A stretch of 64,000 bases of DNA from Verrucomicrobiia bacterium (GTDB lineage Bacteria > Verrucomicrobiota > Verrucomicrobiia > Limisphaerales > DASXHY01), in NCBI GenBank assembly GCA_035629175.1, contig DASPIL010000018.1:1-64000 (forward strand), in the 5' to 3' direction. Numbering within the stretch: position 1 is the stretch's first letter; each line of letters starts with the position of its first letter. A model generated the notes under the pieces. The model had not been told where the DNA came from, searched no databases, and saw only the letters and a program-made list of their open reading frames with translations. Both the position numbers and the translations under genes were made by a program. This document shows positions 1 to 7,952 of the stretch, piece after piece.

Positions 1-510
1 AACCTGGTTTTGCCGCCCGACGACAATGTCATCGTTTCGGTTCACTGTTACGACCCGTTTCATTTCACGCATCAGGGAACGTCCTGGGGCGGACCCGACG
101 TCAAGGTGACGGGCTTTCGCTTTCCCGGTCCTCCTGAAACACCGCTGACCATTGCCACCAACGTGCAGGCGGCTCCCTGGGTTCATGACCGTGTCAAGCA
201 GTACAACACGCAGCCCGCCGGAAACAATCCTGTGAGCGCGACCGCGTTTCGCGAAAAACTGCGTCAAGCCCGCGCCTGGTCAGATCACTACGGCCGCCCC
301 GTGCACATCGGCGAGTTCGGCTGCTATTACAAGGTGGACGCTGAATCGCGCACGCGATACTACGAACAGTTCCGAAAAACCGCGGAGGAATTGGGAATCG
401 GCTGGGCAATCTGGGATTGGAGCGCGAATTTTCGTTATTGGGATCGTGAGAAGCAGCAACCCCTTCCTGGAATGCGGGAGGCGTTGTTCGGGCAGCCGTC
501 GAACCCGTGA
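1..510 (+). CDS. Glycoside hydrolase family 5-type endoglucanase, C-terminal part (5' end outside window)
   Basis: The reading frame is open from the first base (codons N-L-V-L precede P-P-D-D), so the gene starts upstream of the window; about 169 C-terminal residues are visible. Motifs fit the C-terminal half of a GH5 TIM barrel. V-H-C-Y-D-P-F carries the His/Tyr pair near the substrate cleft. H-I-G-E-F-G carries the catalytic nucleophile Glu at the end of strand 7. W-A-I-W-D-W-S-A-N-F resembles the strand-8 aromatic platform. The enzyme would hydrolyse beta-1,4-glucan or a related beta-mannan; substrate cannot be fixed from this fragment. Secretion is expected for the family, but the N-terminus is not visible. 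It converges on pabC with only 12 bases between the stop codons and no obvious terminator. Confidence 0.85.
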   Translation, partial: NLVLPPDDNVIVSVHCYDPFHFTHQGTSWGGPDVKVTGFRFPGPPETPLTIATNVQAAPWVHDRVKQYNTQPAGNNPVSATAFREKLRQARAWSDHYGRPVHIGEFGCYYKVDAESRTRYYEQFRKTAEELGIGWAIWDWSANFRYWDREKQQPLPGMREALFGQPSNP

Positions 511-522
511 ACGCGAGCGGGT

Positions 523-1377
523 TCAGGAGCGGGCGCTAAGGGTTTCCTGGTTCACCCGTTGCCAGTAGATTTCACGCAGGTCGTTGATCATCGCATGTTG
601 CTTCAGCGGCACGCCATCAAGGGAGCCGGCGGCCACGATGCCAAAGGAACTTAGGGAAAGAAAAACACCATCGGATCCGCGCAGTTCTGAAGTGGTGACC
701 GCCTTCTCGCAGGCTTTCAATCCACGCTGGGCGCAAAGTTCCAGCACCACCGAGCGCGTCACACCCGCAAGGACGCCACTGGACAAGGGCGCAGTGCAGA
801 CACTGGCATTCTCCATCCAAAACAGGTTGCTGCTGCTGGCTTCCACCACGTTCCCGTCGGTGTTCAGGAGAAGCGCTTCCTGCGCTCCAGACGCATCCGC
901 TTCCGCGCGAGCCAGGACCTGCGGCAGCTTGTTACAGGTCTTGAACAGCGCGAGCGGCTCATTTGCTGGCAGGCGAAACGAAGAGGTGACGAGCTTCCAC
1001 GGCGTTTGAATGGCGGATCTGTCAGGTGCTGGGTGCACGGACATGACGAGTGTCGGCTTGTTGGCGCCGCTGGGCGAATAGCCGCGCACACCCACCCCGC
1101 GTGAAAGCGTGAGCCGCAGGAGTCCATTGGTCGTGCGATTGCGTTGAATCAGTTCATCCATATGCCGCCTGATCTCGGCGCCCGAATATGGCAGCACGAC
1201 CTTTAGGAACGCCGCGCCTGCAACGAGCCGTTCCCAATGCGCAGCAAACCGAAACACAACCCGGTTCGCAAAATACAGTGTCTCGAACAATCCGTCGCCG
1301 TACAGGAAGGAGCGGTCGAACACGGAGACAGTCGCCTGCTCTTCAGTTACGAATTGGCCGTTGATGAACACCTGCAC
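523..1377 (-). CDS. pabC: Aminodeoxychorismate lyase (class IV PLP aminotransferase fold)
   Basis: A 284-residue fold-type IV PLP enzyme starting with GTG. F-D-R-S-F-L-Y-G-D-G-L-F-E-T near residues 20-33 is the class IV N-terminal signature. F-K-T-C-N-K-L holds the probable Schiff-base region, and E-A-S-S-S-N-L-F-W is the phosphate-binding stretch. Class IV members include branched-chain and D-amino-acid aminotransferases and 4-amino-4-deoxychorismate lyase. The lyase call rests mainly on the neighbour pabB, which lies 64 bases upstream on the same strand and makes the lyase substrate. Together they would produce p-aminobenzoate for folate synthesis in the cytoplasm. A D-amino-acid transaminase role cannot be excluded from sequence alone. 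Confidence 0.75.
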   Translation of the reverse strand: MQVFINGQFVTEEQATVSVFDRSFLYGDGLFETLYFANRVVFRFAAHWERLVAGAAFLKVVLPYSGAEIRRHMDELIQRNRTTNGLLRLTLSRGVGVRGYSPSGANKPTLVMSVHPAPDRSAIQTPWKLVTSSFRLPANEPLALFKTCNKLPQVLARAEADASGAQEALLLNTDGNVVEASSSNLFWMENASVCTAPLSSGVLAGVTRSVVLELCAQRGLKACEKAVTTSELRGSDGVFLSLSSFGIVAAGSLDGVPLKQHAMINDLREIYWQRVNQETLSARS

Positions 1378-1441
1378 GGGAATGTTTTAACCGAAAGCCG
1401 GTTGCGCACTGAGTAAAATTTTCAGGCTGCTGACCCGGCTC

Positions 1442-2908
1442 TCAACCTGGGTTCAGCAATGGATGGGCGGCACAGGCACCCTGCCCGACGGCTTGAAAGA
1501 AACCGGCGGCCTTCGCCAGCGTCTCCTCATATTCGGCTTCGGGACTGGAGTCTGCGACAATTCCGGCACCGACATTGAAATACGCATTGCCCCCTTTGCA
1601 CACCGCCGTGCGGATCACGATGCTCAGCTGGGTTTCGCGATTGAACCCGAGGTATCCGAGTGCGCCTGTGTAAGGACCCCGCGCGAGCGGTTCCAGTTCG
1701 TCAATGATTTCCATTGCGCGAATCTTCGGCGCGCCAGTGATGCTGCCGCCCGGAAAGCACGAGGCAAACGCTGCAAAATGGGTGACATCGCTGCGAAGCC
1801 GTCCTTCTACCGTCGAGACCAGGTGCTGCACGTGGGCGTAGCGCTCCAGGCGCATCAAATCAGGAACCATTACAGTCCCGTATTCACAAACCCGGCCGAG
1901 ATCGTTGCGCAGCAGGTCTGTAATCATCACCAATTCCGATCGTTCCTTCGGACTCGTCTGCAGTTCGTATCCAAGTTGCGCATCCCGGGTGGGATCGTCC
2001 GCGCGCGGGCGTGTTCCCTTGATCGGACGCGTCCGGATGTGCGAGCCGCTCACCCGCAGGAACTGTTCGGGCGATGAGGAAGCAATTACGAAATCATCGC
2101 AATCAAGGTATGCGGCGAATGGAGCGGGCGAAACAGCGCCGAGTCGAAGGAACAGTTCCCATCCGTTGTTGCGCCACGGAACGCAAACGCGATGCGATAG
2201 GTTCACCTGATATATATCACCCGCGCGGATGTACGCCTGCGCGCGGGCAACACCTGACAGGAATTCATCCCGTGTGGAATGACTGTTCCATGTGGTTGCA
2301 CGATCATCGCCTGCCGTGCGCGCGATGTTCGGCGAGCAATTCCGCGCACGTTCCTTCCAGAATTCCAATTGCTCCCGCGCGCGCGCCTCGCCGCGAGCCC
2401 CATCGTCACCCATTCCCGTGGAGATCACCCACGTTGTTCCGAGCGAGTGATCGAACACCACCAGGCTGTCGTAGAAACCGACGTGGGCATCTGGCAATTC
2501 CATGTCGCTGGCCGCGCGCCGCGGCAGGCGTGGTTCCACGAAATTCTTGAGGTCGTAGCCCCAATAACCAAAACAGCCCCCCAATGGGAACGGAAGATCC
2601 GCTTCTTCCAGCAGTTCACAGCGGGCCATCAGGCTGTCCAGCAGGTGCCATGGATTTCCAAACTGCACCTGAAATGCGTCTCCTTTTCCGGCCCGGATCT
2701 CACAGCGTGAACCAAACGAGCGAAACGTCAGGAATGGGCGCGCCGTCAGGAACGAGTAGCGGCATGGTGTGGATTCCGGAACCGTTGTTGCCGCCGAACC
2801 GGAGGGTTCCAGGCTGCGCAACAACATGACGCCCCGTGTGTCATGCACGGCCGCGGCGAGTTGTTCGGGCGACCCGGCGAACGCAAGTGTCTCAATCAGG
2901 GAGCGCAT
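1442..2908 (-). CDS. pabB: Aminodeoxychorismate synthase component I
   Basis: A protein of 488 residues from the ATG at 2908. A longer in-frame start at 3028 exists but would overlap the upstream peptidase gene by 110 bases, so the shorter start is preferred. The C-terminal chorismate-binding domain is clear: A-G-D-I-Y-Q-V-N-L-S, R-P-I-K-G-T-R-P-R, and C-F-P-G-G-S-I-T-G-A-P-K. The Lys in P-I-K-G-T is the hallmark separating PabB from anthranilate synthase TrpE, which has P-I-A-G-T. It aminates chorismate to 4-amino-4-deoxychorismate using ammonia from a PabA glutaminase. No PabA domain is fused and no pabA lies in the window. pabC follows directly. The Trp-binding N-terminal half (residues 1-200) is weakly conserved. 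Confidence 0.9.
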   Translation of the reverse strand: MRSLIETLAFAGSPEQLAAAVHDTRGVMLLRSLEPSGSAATTVPESTPCRYSFLTARPFLTFRSFGSRCEIRAGKGDAFQVQFGNPWHLLDSLMARCELLEEADLPFPLGGCFGYWGYDLKNFVEPRLPRRAASDMELPDAHVGFYDSLVVFDHSLGTTWVISTGMGDDGARGEARAREQLEFWKERARNCSPNIARTAGDDRATTWNSHSTRDEFLSGVARAQAYIRAGDIYQVNLSHRVCVPWRNNGWELFLRLGAVSPAPFAAYLDCDDFVIASSSPEQFLRVSGSHIRTRPIKGTRPRADDPTRDAQLGYELQTSPKERSELVMITDLLRNDLGRVCEYGTVMVPDLMRLERYAHVQHLVSTVEGRLRSDVTHFAAFASCFPGGSITGAPKIRAMEIIDELEPLARGPYTGALGYLGFNRETQLSIVIRTAVCKGGNAYFNVGAGIVADSSPEAEYEETLAKAAGFFQAVGQGACAAHPLLNPG

Positions 2909-2918
2909 AAAGGGCCCG

Positions 2919-4181
2919 TCACATTCGGAGGATGCGATCCAACCCGGCCGCGCTCTTTGCAGGACTGACAAGCGCCAGGTTGAGGCGATCGGGTCGAAAG
3001 AAATCGCGCGCCGCGCTCCTGACTTCATTTGCCGTCACCCGCTGCAACGATCGCTTCGCCTCGCCCGGCCGGATCACGCGGCCGTAGCAGAGGACGTTCT
3101 CGCCAATCCAGTTCATCTGGTTGTCCGTGCTTTCGAGGCCAAGATCGTTTTGGCCGATCACGTAATCGCGCGCCCGCTGCAATTCCGCCTTGCCGGGGGG
3201 CTCATCGCGAAGCCGTTTCAGTTCACGCTGAATGAGCTTCAATGTCTTTTGGACGTTGTTGGCGTCCAAACCAACGGAAATCACCAGGTCGCCGGTTTCA
3301 TGAAAAAAACTGGGCGTGCTGTAGATCGAGTAGGCCAGGCCGCGGTCTTCGCGAATGATCTGGAACAGGCGCGAACTCATGTTTTCGCCCAGCACTGCAT
3401 TGAGCAGGCGAACCGCGTGACGCCGGCGGTCATGGCGCGAACAGGTGCGAACGCCGATGGCAATTTGCGTCTGCTCGGTTCTGCGGGTCGCAATACGCAC
3501 CTGCACGCCACTCTGCTCGATCCGCACAGGCAGAAATCCCGGACGCGGTGCCTGACGCATGCGGCGGCAGGCCCGCTGCACTTTCCTCACCACCTGCCGA
3601 TGCGACAACTTTCCCGCAGCGGCAATCACCGTGCTGCCCGTGACGTAGTTTTCCTTGAGAAAGCCAACCAACTGCTCGCGGCGCAAACCGTCCAAGGAAC
3701 GATTCGTGCCCGTGATCGGCCGGCCCAGCGGCTGATCCGGCCACAACGTTGCATTCAACAGTTCCTGGACGTGATGCTGCGGCTGGTCGAGATACATCGC
3801 CACCTCTTCCTTGATCACATCGCGTTCCTTCCGGATGTCGTCGGGAGAAAACGTTGAGCAGAGGAACATGTCGGTCAGGACATCGAGGAGATCATCAAAC
3901 CGGTCCGCACAGGCCCGCGCGTGAAAACACGTGAACTCTTCGCTGGTGAAGGCGTTGAGATATCCGCCGACGCCCTCGACCGATTCGGAGATTTCCTTGG
4001 GTGTGCGGCGGCGCGTGCCCTTGAACAGCATGTGCTCGATGAAGTGGCAGACGCCATTCAGCTCCCTGGCCTCAAAGCGGGAACCGACGCCTACCCAGAT
4101 TCCGAGGCTCACGCTTGCCATATGCGGCAATTCCGCGGTGGCCACAGTCAGCCCGTTCGGGAGGCGAGTCACCTGGTACAT
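2919..4181 (-). CDS. M16 family zinc peptidase (pitrilysin / processing-peptidase type)
   Basis: 420 residues from the ATG at 4181; a TTG nine bases upstream is also in frame, but the ATG gives the usual family N-terminus. The inverted zinc motif H-F-I-E-H lies at residues 46-50, within C-H-F-I-E-H-M-L-F-K-G-T, and an acidic third-ligand region follows about 75 residues later. The length and paired M16/M16_C organisation match bacterial single-chain processing peptidases of the PqqL/YmxG type, which usually act as dimers. The R/Y-containing C-terminal M16 domain (G-L-A-Y-S-I-Y) is present. Substrate is unknown. No signal peptide is visible, so a cytoplasmic location is likely. It lies between the LOG gene (9-base gap) and pabB (10-base gap) in one transcription unit. 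Confidence 0.9.
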   Translation of the reverse strand: MYQVTRLPNGLTVATAELPHMASVSLGIWVGVGSRFEARELNGVCHFIEHMLFKGTRRRTPKEISESVEGVGGYLNAFTSEEFTCFHARACADRFDDLLDVLTDMFLCSTFSPDDIRKERDVIKEEVAMYLDQPQHHVQELLNATLWPDQPLGRPITGTNRSLDGLRREQLVGFLKENYVTGSTVIAAAGKLSHRQVVRKVQRACRRMRQAPRPGFLPVRIEQSGVQVRIATRRTEQTQIAIGVRTCSRHDRRRHAVRLLNAVLGENMSSRLFQIIREDRGLAYSIYSTPSFFHETGDLVISVGLDANNVQKTLKLIQRELKRLRDEPPGKAELQRARDYVIGQNDLGLESTDNQMNWIGENVLCYGRVIRPGEAKRSLQRVTANEVRSAARDFFRPDRLNLALVSPAKSAAGLDRILRM

Positions 4182-4190
4182 GCGATTCAA

Positions 4191-4874
4191 TCAGGCCAGC
4201 GCCTTGGGCATGACTTCCGGCGGCCCGACCCGCCGCTTGTAATCGAGGATGATGTCGATGGCTTCCTGCGGGTCATCGGTCAGTGTGAAAAGGTTCAGGT
4301 CTTCAGGGCTGATGTACTTGTTAGTCTCGAGCTGGTCTTTCATCCATTGAATCACCCCTTTCCAGAACTCGCGCCCGAACAAGATGATCGGATATTCGGG
4401 AATCTTCTTTGTCTGGATCAGGGTCATGACCTCGAAAAACTCATCGAGCGTTCCCAATCCTCCCGGCATGTAGATGAACGCAATGCTGTATTTCACGAAA
4501 CAAACCTTGCGCGAGAAGAAGTAATGGAAATTGAGCGGGATATTGGCGTAACGATTGCCGCGCTGCTCATGCGGAAGCAGGATGTTGAGCCCCACGGATT
4601 TTCCCTTGGCGAGAGCCGCGCCCTTGTTGGCTGCCTCCATGATCCCAGGGCCGCCACCCGTGACAATGGCGAGATTGTGCGCAGCAAGCGCCTGGGTCAG
4701 GTCCACGCACGCCTGATAATACGGGTTGGTTGGAAGCATCCGGGCGGAGCCAAAAACGGTGACGCCGGGTCCAACTGTCGACAGGGTTTCGAAAGAATCG
4801 ACGAATTCCGCCATGATGCGGAAGATGCGCCACGGATCTTCCTTGATGAAAGCAATGTTGGTTTCTCCGTTCAT
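4191..4874 (-). CDS. LOG-family nucleotide 5'-monophosphate phosphoribohydrolase (TIGR00730 type)
   Basis: A 227-residue Rossmann-type protein with the two LOG signatures: G-G-G-P-G-I-M-E-A-A-N-K-G-A near residue 75 and P-G-G-L-G-T-L-D-E near residue 140, the latter being the PGGxGTxxE catalytic motif. Family members cleave the N-glycosidic bond of nucleoside 5'-monophosphates, including cytokinin nucleotides, releasing base and ribose 5-phosphate. In free-living bacteria the role is normally nucleotide salvage or degradation; cytokinin activation should not be assumed. It is the first gene of the minus-strand unit leading into the M16 peptidase and pabB. The 570 bases upstream carry no convincing gene, so the promoter should lie there. 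Confidence 0.85.
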   Translation of the reverse strand: MNGETNIAFIKEDPWRIFRIMAEFVDSFETLSTVGPGVTVFGSARMLPTNPYYQACVDLTQALAAHNLAIVTGGGPGIMEAANKGAALAKGKSVGLNILLPHEQRGNRYANIPLNFHYFFSRKVCFVKYSIAFIYMPGGLGTLDEFFEVMTLIQTKKIPEYPIILFGREFWKGVIQWMKDQLETNKYISPEDLNLFTLTDDPQEAIDIILDYKRRVGPPEVMPKALA

Positions 4875-5446
4875 GCGCGGAAGATACCAGCGGGATGAGG
4901 CCAGACAAGCAAAGGCGAAAATGGCCGAGTTGCCGCATTTTCAAATCGGCTGATTCAGGGCTCAGGCCCGGGGGAACTTCCTGGCAAAGCCGATCAATGC
5001 CTTAGCTTTCCGATCGGACGCGAATTTGCTTTTCGGGTGGTATTTCCCTGCTCTCCGTTTTGGCCCTGCGTGGTGCCGGTTTGATCAGGTTTTCCCCCGC
5101 TCGTTGCGTGGCTGCGGCGATTTGATTCCGCCCTTTTCGGGATTCCCGGTCCTTCTGTGCGCCGCCGGTTGTCGCGGCCGCGCTGCGCTGACGTTTCACC
5201 GCTGCGAGTGTTCATAGTCGCCTGTCGCATGCGAATGGGAATCCTGCAAGGTGGGAAGTGCGGGCGCATCGGTAGGGGGTGAGGGGTAAAACCTCAGCGT
5301 CGTTCACACACCCCTTGCTGTTCGGCTAGCAGTTCCCCTGGCCGGGCCTGCATTGGACTCTAACCAACTAGTCAGTGCGCCCTGGCGGGCGCACAAAAAA
5401 AGGGCCCGGGAAAACCCGGGCCCCGCGATAGAAAAAACCGATGGGG
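4875..5446. other. 572-base intergenic stretch without a convincing gene
   Basis: Two Arg-rich minus-strand frames exist (4994-5269, ATG; 5002-5199, GTG). They lack recognisable domains, overlap each other and look compositionally driven, so I do not call them. The third minus frame is broken by a stop at 5196-5198. The right edge holds the RRM terminator (5395-5424) and a second GC-rich hairpin with arms GTGCGCC and GGCGCAC (5375-5381 and 5388-5394). On the minus strand around 5355-5372 there is a short string resembling a tRNA D-loop, but no T-arm or anticodon stem can be folded. The stretch may hold promoters for the LOG gene or an unrecognised small RNA; I see nothing definite. Confidence 0.5.
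5395..5424 (-). terminator. Rho-independent terminator of the RRM gene
   Basis: On the minus strand a perfect 9-bp GC-only stem (arms GGGCCCGGG and its complement at 5402-5410 and 5415-5423, TTTT loop) is followed at once by seven T (5401-5395). It starts 23 bases after the RRM stop codon and is the strongest terminator in the window. Confidence 0.93.
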
Positions 5447-5788
5447 TTAGTGACGTTCGCGACGAGGACCGCCGCCGCCACCACCACCGCCGCCACCACC
5501 GAACCGACGCGCGCCGCCGCCGCCGTTGCCGGGACGTTCTTCACGCGGGCGAGCGATGTTAACTGTCAACGCGCGGCCGTCAACAGACTTGCCGTTCATC
5601 GCGTCAATGGCTTTTTGAGCTTCCTCAGGAGTGCTCATTGTGACGAATGCGAAGCCGCGGGACCGCCCGCTCATCTTATCCATCATCAGGTTGGCTTCGA
5701 GGACCGTTCCATGGGCGCCGAATGCGTCCTGGAGGTCATTTTCTGTGGTGTTGAAGGAAAGATTTCCTACAAACAATTTGTTATTCAT
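5447..5788 (-). CDS. Glycine-rich RRM RNA-binding protein
   Basis: A single RNA-recognition motif of 113 residues. RNP2 is L-F-V-G-N-L (residues 5-10) and RNP1 is R-G-F-A-F-V-T-M (residues 44-51), both with the exposed aromatic residues needed to stack on RNA bases. The tail from about residue 83 is Arg/Gly-rich (P-R-E-E-R-P-G-N, then a run of 11 Gly, then P-R-R-E-R-H), typical of bacterial RRM proteins known from cyanobacteria and some other phyla. Such proteins bind single-stranded RNA and are often cold- or stress-regulated. The gene is monocistronic, has its own strong terminator and a 281-base upstream region with palindromes. Nothing in the neighbourhood identifies an RNA target. Confidence 0.93.
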   Translation of the reverse strand: MNNKLFVGNLSFNTTENDLQDAFGAHGTVLEANLMMDKMSGRSRGFAFVTMSTPEEAQKAIDAMNGKSVDGRALTVNIARPREERPGNGGGGARRFGGGGGGGGGGGPRRERH

Positions 5789-6069
5789 ACTCTATTCATC
5801 CGTCGCCTGCGCTGCTTTCTGAGACTGTTCCCGACTGCCGGGTCTAAAATCTCCACTGAACCTAGTTCACCTGAGGATTACCATGCCTTTGATTGCAATT
5901 GCTTGGACAGATTTGCGATACCTTGTGCTGTGCCGTTCCAGATAGCAATATCTATTTTGCTCGGAATAGGGGTAGGTATTTACCTACCGGGGCCAGGCGC
6001 TTTACCGGGGCAAGCGCCGCTTCGCAAGAATCGGGTGGAGGGAAATTCCGGGTGTGTCATGCTCGTCTC
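5789..6069. promoter_or_regulatory. Divergent regulatory region between the RRM gene and the Ada-like gene
   Basis: 281 bases separate two divergent starts. Two symmetric elements stand out: TGAAC-CTA-GTTCA (5857-5869), close to the RRM side, and an 18-base perfect palindrome with arms GGTAGGTA and TACCTACC (5971-5988) near the middle. Either could be a transcription-factor site. I could not assign a convincing -35/-10 pair. An in-frame extension of the Ada-like gene to 5893 is possible but would run through these elements and encode no recognisable sequence. Confidence 0.45.
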
Positions 6070-6915
6070 ATGCAACCAGCAGGGTTCCACTACCAGCGCA
6101 TCGCAAACGCTATTCGTTATCTGGACGAACACCAGGCCGACCAGCCCGATCTTGCCACGCTCGCTCGCATCAGTGGGCTGAGCAGTTTTCATTTCCATCG
6201 CCTGTTCTCAAACTGGGCGGGAGTAACGCCCAAGGACTTTCTCCAATGCCTGACGGCAGAGCGCGTGAAACGTGCGCTGCAGAACGGCAGCAGCGTGCTG
6301 CATGCTGCGCTGGACGCGGGATTATCAGGCCCGGGCCGCGCGCACGACCTCTGCGTCAGCCTTGCCGCAGCATCGCCGGGTGAATTAAAATCAGGCGGCG
6401 CCGGTTGGACACTGAACGGGGGATTTGCGCCAACCCCATTCGGCATCTGCCTCATTGCCGAGAGCCCCCGTGGTGTCTGTCATCTTCGGTTTGTGGAGCT
6501 CGGCGAAGAAACACTTGCGTGGGCGCAGTTGCAGGCGGAATGGCCTCATGCCGTCATCCGCCGCAACGACACGCGTGCCAATGAATATGCCGCTCATGTG
6601 TTTGCTCCCAAACCGGGCATCCATGCGACGCCGCAGCCGCTTTCTGTCTACGTTCGGGGAACCCCGTTTCAGACGCGCGTCTGGCAGGCGTTGCTTGCAA
6701 TCCCGGCCGGCCAGCTCACCACCTACAGCCGCCTTGCCCAACAGGTTGGCCATCCAAAGGCCGCCCGCGCAGTGGGAAGCGCCGTCGGTGCAAATGCCGT
6801 TGCCTTTCTAATTCCATGCCATCGCGTGATTCGCGAGACGGGCGTCATTGGCGATTACAGATGGGGACGGGATCGCAAACGTGTGCTGGTTGCGGCTGAG
6901 CTGGCTCGCGCATGA
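6070..6915 (+). CDS. Bifunctional AraC-type HTH / O6-methylguanine-DNA methyltransferase (Ada-like)
   Basis: 281 residues from the ATG at 6070. The first about 105 residues form an AraC-type helix-turn-helix pair (I-S-G-L-S-S-F-H-F-H-R-L-F then D-A-G-L-S-G-P-G-R). The C-terminal about 165 residues form an Ogt-type alkyltransferase ending in I-P-C-H-R-V, whose Cys accepts the alkyl group, followed by G-D-Y-R-W-G. The helix A-A-R-A-V-G-S-A-V-G-A-N matches the DNA-binding helix of the family. The N-terminal zinc-Cys phosphotriester sensor of true Ada is absent, so the activation mechanism must differ from that of E. coli Ada. It repairs O6-alkylguanine by suicide transfer and may regulate repair genes. 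It is monocistronic and upstream of stress-type genes. Confidence 0.92.
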   Translation: MQPAGFHYQRIANAIRYLDEHQADQPDLATLARISGLSSFHFHRLFSNWAGVTPKDFLQCLTAERVKRALQNGSSVLHAALDAGLSGPGRAHDLCVSLAAASPGELKSGGAGWTLNGGFAPTPFGICLIAESPRGVCHLRFVELGEETLAWAQLQAEWPHAVIRRNDTRANEYAAHVFAPKPGIHATPQPLSVYVRGTPFQTRVWQALLAIPAGQLTTYSRLAQQVGHPKAARAVGSAVGANAVAFLIPCHRVIRETGVIGDYRWGRDRKRVLVAAELARA

Positions 6916-6989
6916 TCGGCTGCGGGTGCGAGGCGCACGGGAGGCAAACACCTGATTGCAAACGGAGCCGGGATTTTCATTGTGGGCGC

Positions 6990-7175
6990 ATGCCAGCAAA
7001 ATCAAAACAACAGCAGAAAGCCGCAGGCGCAGCGCTTTCAGCCAAGCGCGGCGGAAAGAGCAAGAGCTCACTGAAAGGCGCGTCGCGCAGCATGTACGAT
7101 TCGATGAGCCAGAAGCAGTTGCGGGATCTGGCCAAAACGAAACGCAAGTCGCTTCCGCGAAAGAAAAAAAGCTGA
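6990..7175 (+). CDS. DUF3008 family small basic protein
   Basis: 61 residues from the ATG at 6990, giving the classic family start M-P-A-K-S-K-x-Q-Q-K-A-A-G-A-A-L. The middle S-S-L-K-G-A-S-R-S-M-Y-D-S-M matches the DUF3008 core, and the C-terminus is Lys/Arg-rich (R-K-S-L-P-R-K-K-K-S). Function is unknown. Family members are small cytoplasmic basic proteins frequently found near stress genes; nucleic-acid binding is a reasonable inference from charge only. An extended ORF reaching back to 6912 overlaps the Ada-like gene and adds unconserved residues, so it was not chosen. The gene lies 74 bases after the alkyltransferase and 122 before the DUF892 gene. Confidence 0.85.
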   Translation: MPAKSKQQQKAAGAALSAKRGGKSKSSLKGASRSMYDSMSQKQLRDLAKTKRKSLPRKKKS

Positions 7176-7287
7176 AGCCGTCCTGACGCCTTCATTTTCG
7201 CGAAAATCCGCGCGCCGTCCCCGGTATTCAACCCATTGTGACTCCCGCGCGCGACGCCGTATGGTGCGCGGACAAACCGTTAACCAT

Positions 7288-7293
7288 AGGAGA
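7288..7293 (+). promoter_or_regulatory. Strong Shine-Dalgarno of the DUF892 gene
   Basis: AGGAGA sits 4 bases before the ATG at 7298. It decides the start against the longer frame opening at 7238, and is unusually good compared with the weak ribosome-binding sites seen before most other genes here. Confidence 0.85.
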
Positions 7294-7297
7294 ACAT

Positions 7298-7822
7298 ATG
7301 AGTGATTTGCGCGAAACGTTCATTGAAGAATTGAAGGACCTGTACGATGCCGAAAAACAGATTACCAAGGCGCTGCCGAAAATGGCAAAAGCCGCTGAGC
7401 ACGAAGAATTGAAGGAAGCGTTCGAAACGCATCTCGAGGAAACCGAGGCGCAAATCGAACGTCTCGAACGCGTGTTCGAGTTGTTCGATGAAACGCCCAA
7501 GGGCAAGAAGTGCAAGGCGATGGAAGGCCTGATCGCAGAAGGCAAGGAACTCATTGAAGAGGAATCCGGCGATGCCGCCTTGATCTGCGCGGCCCAGAAG
7601 ATCGAGCATTACGAGATCGCTTCCTATGGTTCGCTCGTCTCCTGGGCTCGATTGCTCGGAGAAGATGAAGCCGCCGATGTGCTTGAGGAAACCCTCAGCG
7701 AAGAGGAGCAGACGGATGAAAAGCTCACGGATGTCGCGGAAAGCGCCATCAACGTTGAGGAAGCGGAAGGGGACGAAGGCGAAGAAGAAGAGGAAGCAAC
7801 GACTTCGCGCAAAAAGAAATAG
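7298..7822 (+). CDS. DUF892 ferritin-like protein (YciE/YciF family)
   Basis: 174 residues beginning M-S-D-L-R-E-T-F-I-E-E-L-K-D-L-Y-D-A-E-K-Q-I, the standard N-terminus of the YciF-type four-helix bundle. Repeated E-x-x-H and E-H-Y-E-I-A-S-Y-G motifs (around residues 100-115) supply the probable di-iron ligands. The core is about 150 residues; the end is an acidic, low-complexity tail (D-E-G-E-E-E-E-E) closing with basic R-K-K-K. YciE/YciF proteins are stress-induced ferritin-like proteins of uncertain reaction. It follows the DUF3008 gene, is preceded by a strong ribosome-binding site and ends in its own terminator, so it is probably highly expressed under stress. Confidence 0.9.
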   Translation: MSDLRETFIEELKDLYDAEKQITKALPKMAKAAEHEELKEAFETHLEETEAQIERLERVFELFDETPKGKKCKAMEGLIAEGKELIEEESGDAALICAAQKIEHYEIASYGSLVSWARLLGEDEAADVLEETLSEEEQTDEKLTDVAESAINVEEAEGDEGEEEEEATTSRKKK

Positions 7823-7847
7823 GCTGCAAAGCTTCTTTGGAATCCAC

Positions 7848-7873
7848 GGACAGGCGCGTTGCCTGTCCTTTTT
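7848..7873 (+). terminator. Rho-independent terminator after the DUF892 gene
   Basis: An 8-bp stem with arms GGACAGGC (7848-7855) and GCCTGTCC (7861-7868), a 5-base loop and TTTTT directly after it, 25 bases past the stop codon. It also separates this unit from the converging end of the division cluster. Confidence 0.92.
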
Positions 7874-7952
7874 CTTTTCCGGGAATGTCGCCGGGACGCT
7901 CCTCCAAGATGCCCCTGCGTTGTCCCGGGCTTGCTGGCAGTGATTTTAACCG

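Noticed and set aside
2769-3857. A 362-residue plus-strand frame opposite the M16 peptidase gene
   Set aside because: It is antisense to a clear M16 gene with the H-x-x-E-H motif; the long frame results from GC-rich codon use. Similar mirror frames opposite kinase, VWA and dcw genes were also left out.
4994-5269. Small Arg-rich proteins in the 4875-5446 gap
   Set aside because: Two overlapping minus-strand frames, one from GTG, with compositional bias and no domain. They look like chance frames in GC-rich DNA.
5340-5400. A tRNA on the minus strand
   Set aside because: AGTTGGTTAGAG looks like a D-loop, but no anticodon stem, no GGTTC T-arm and no closing acceptor stem can be formed.
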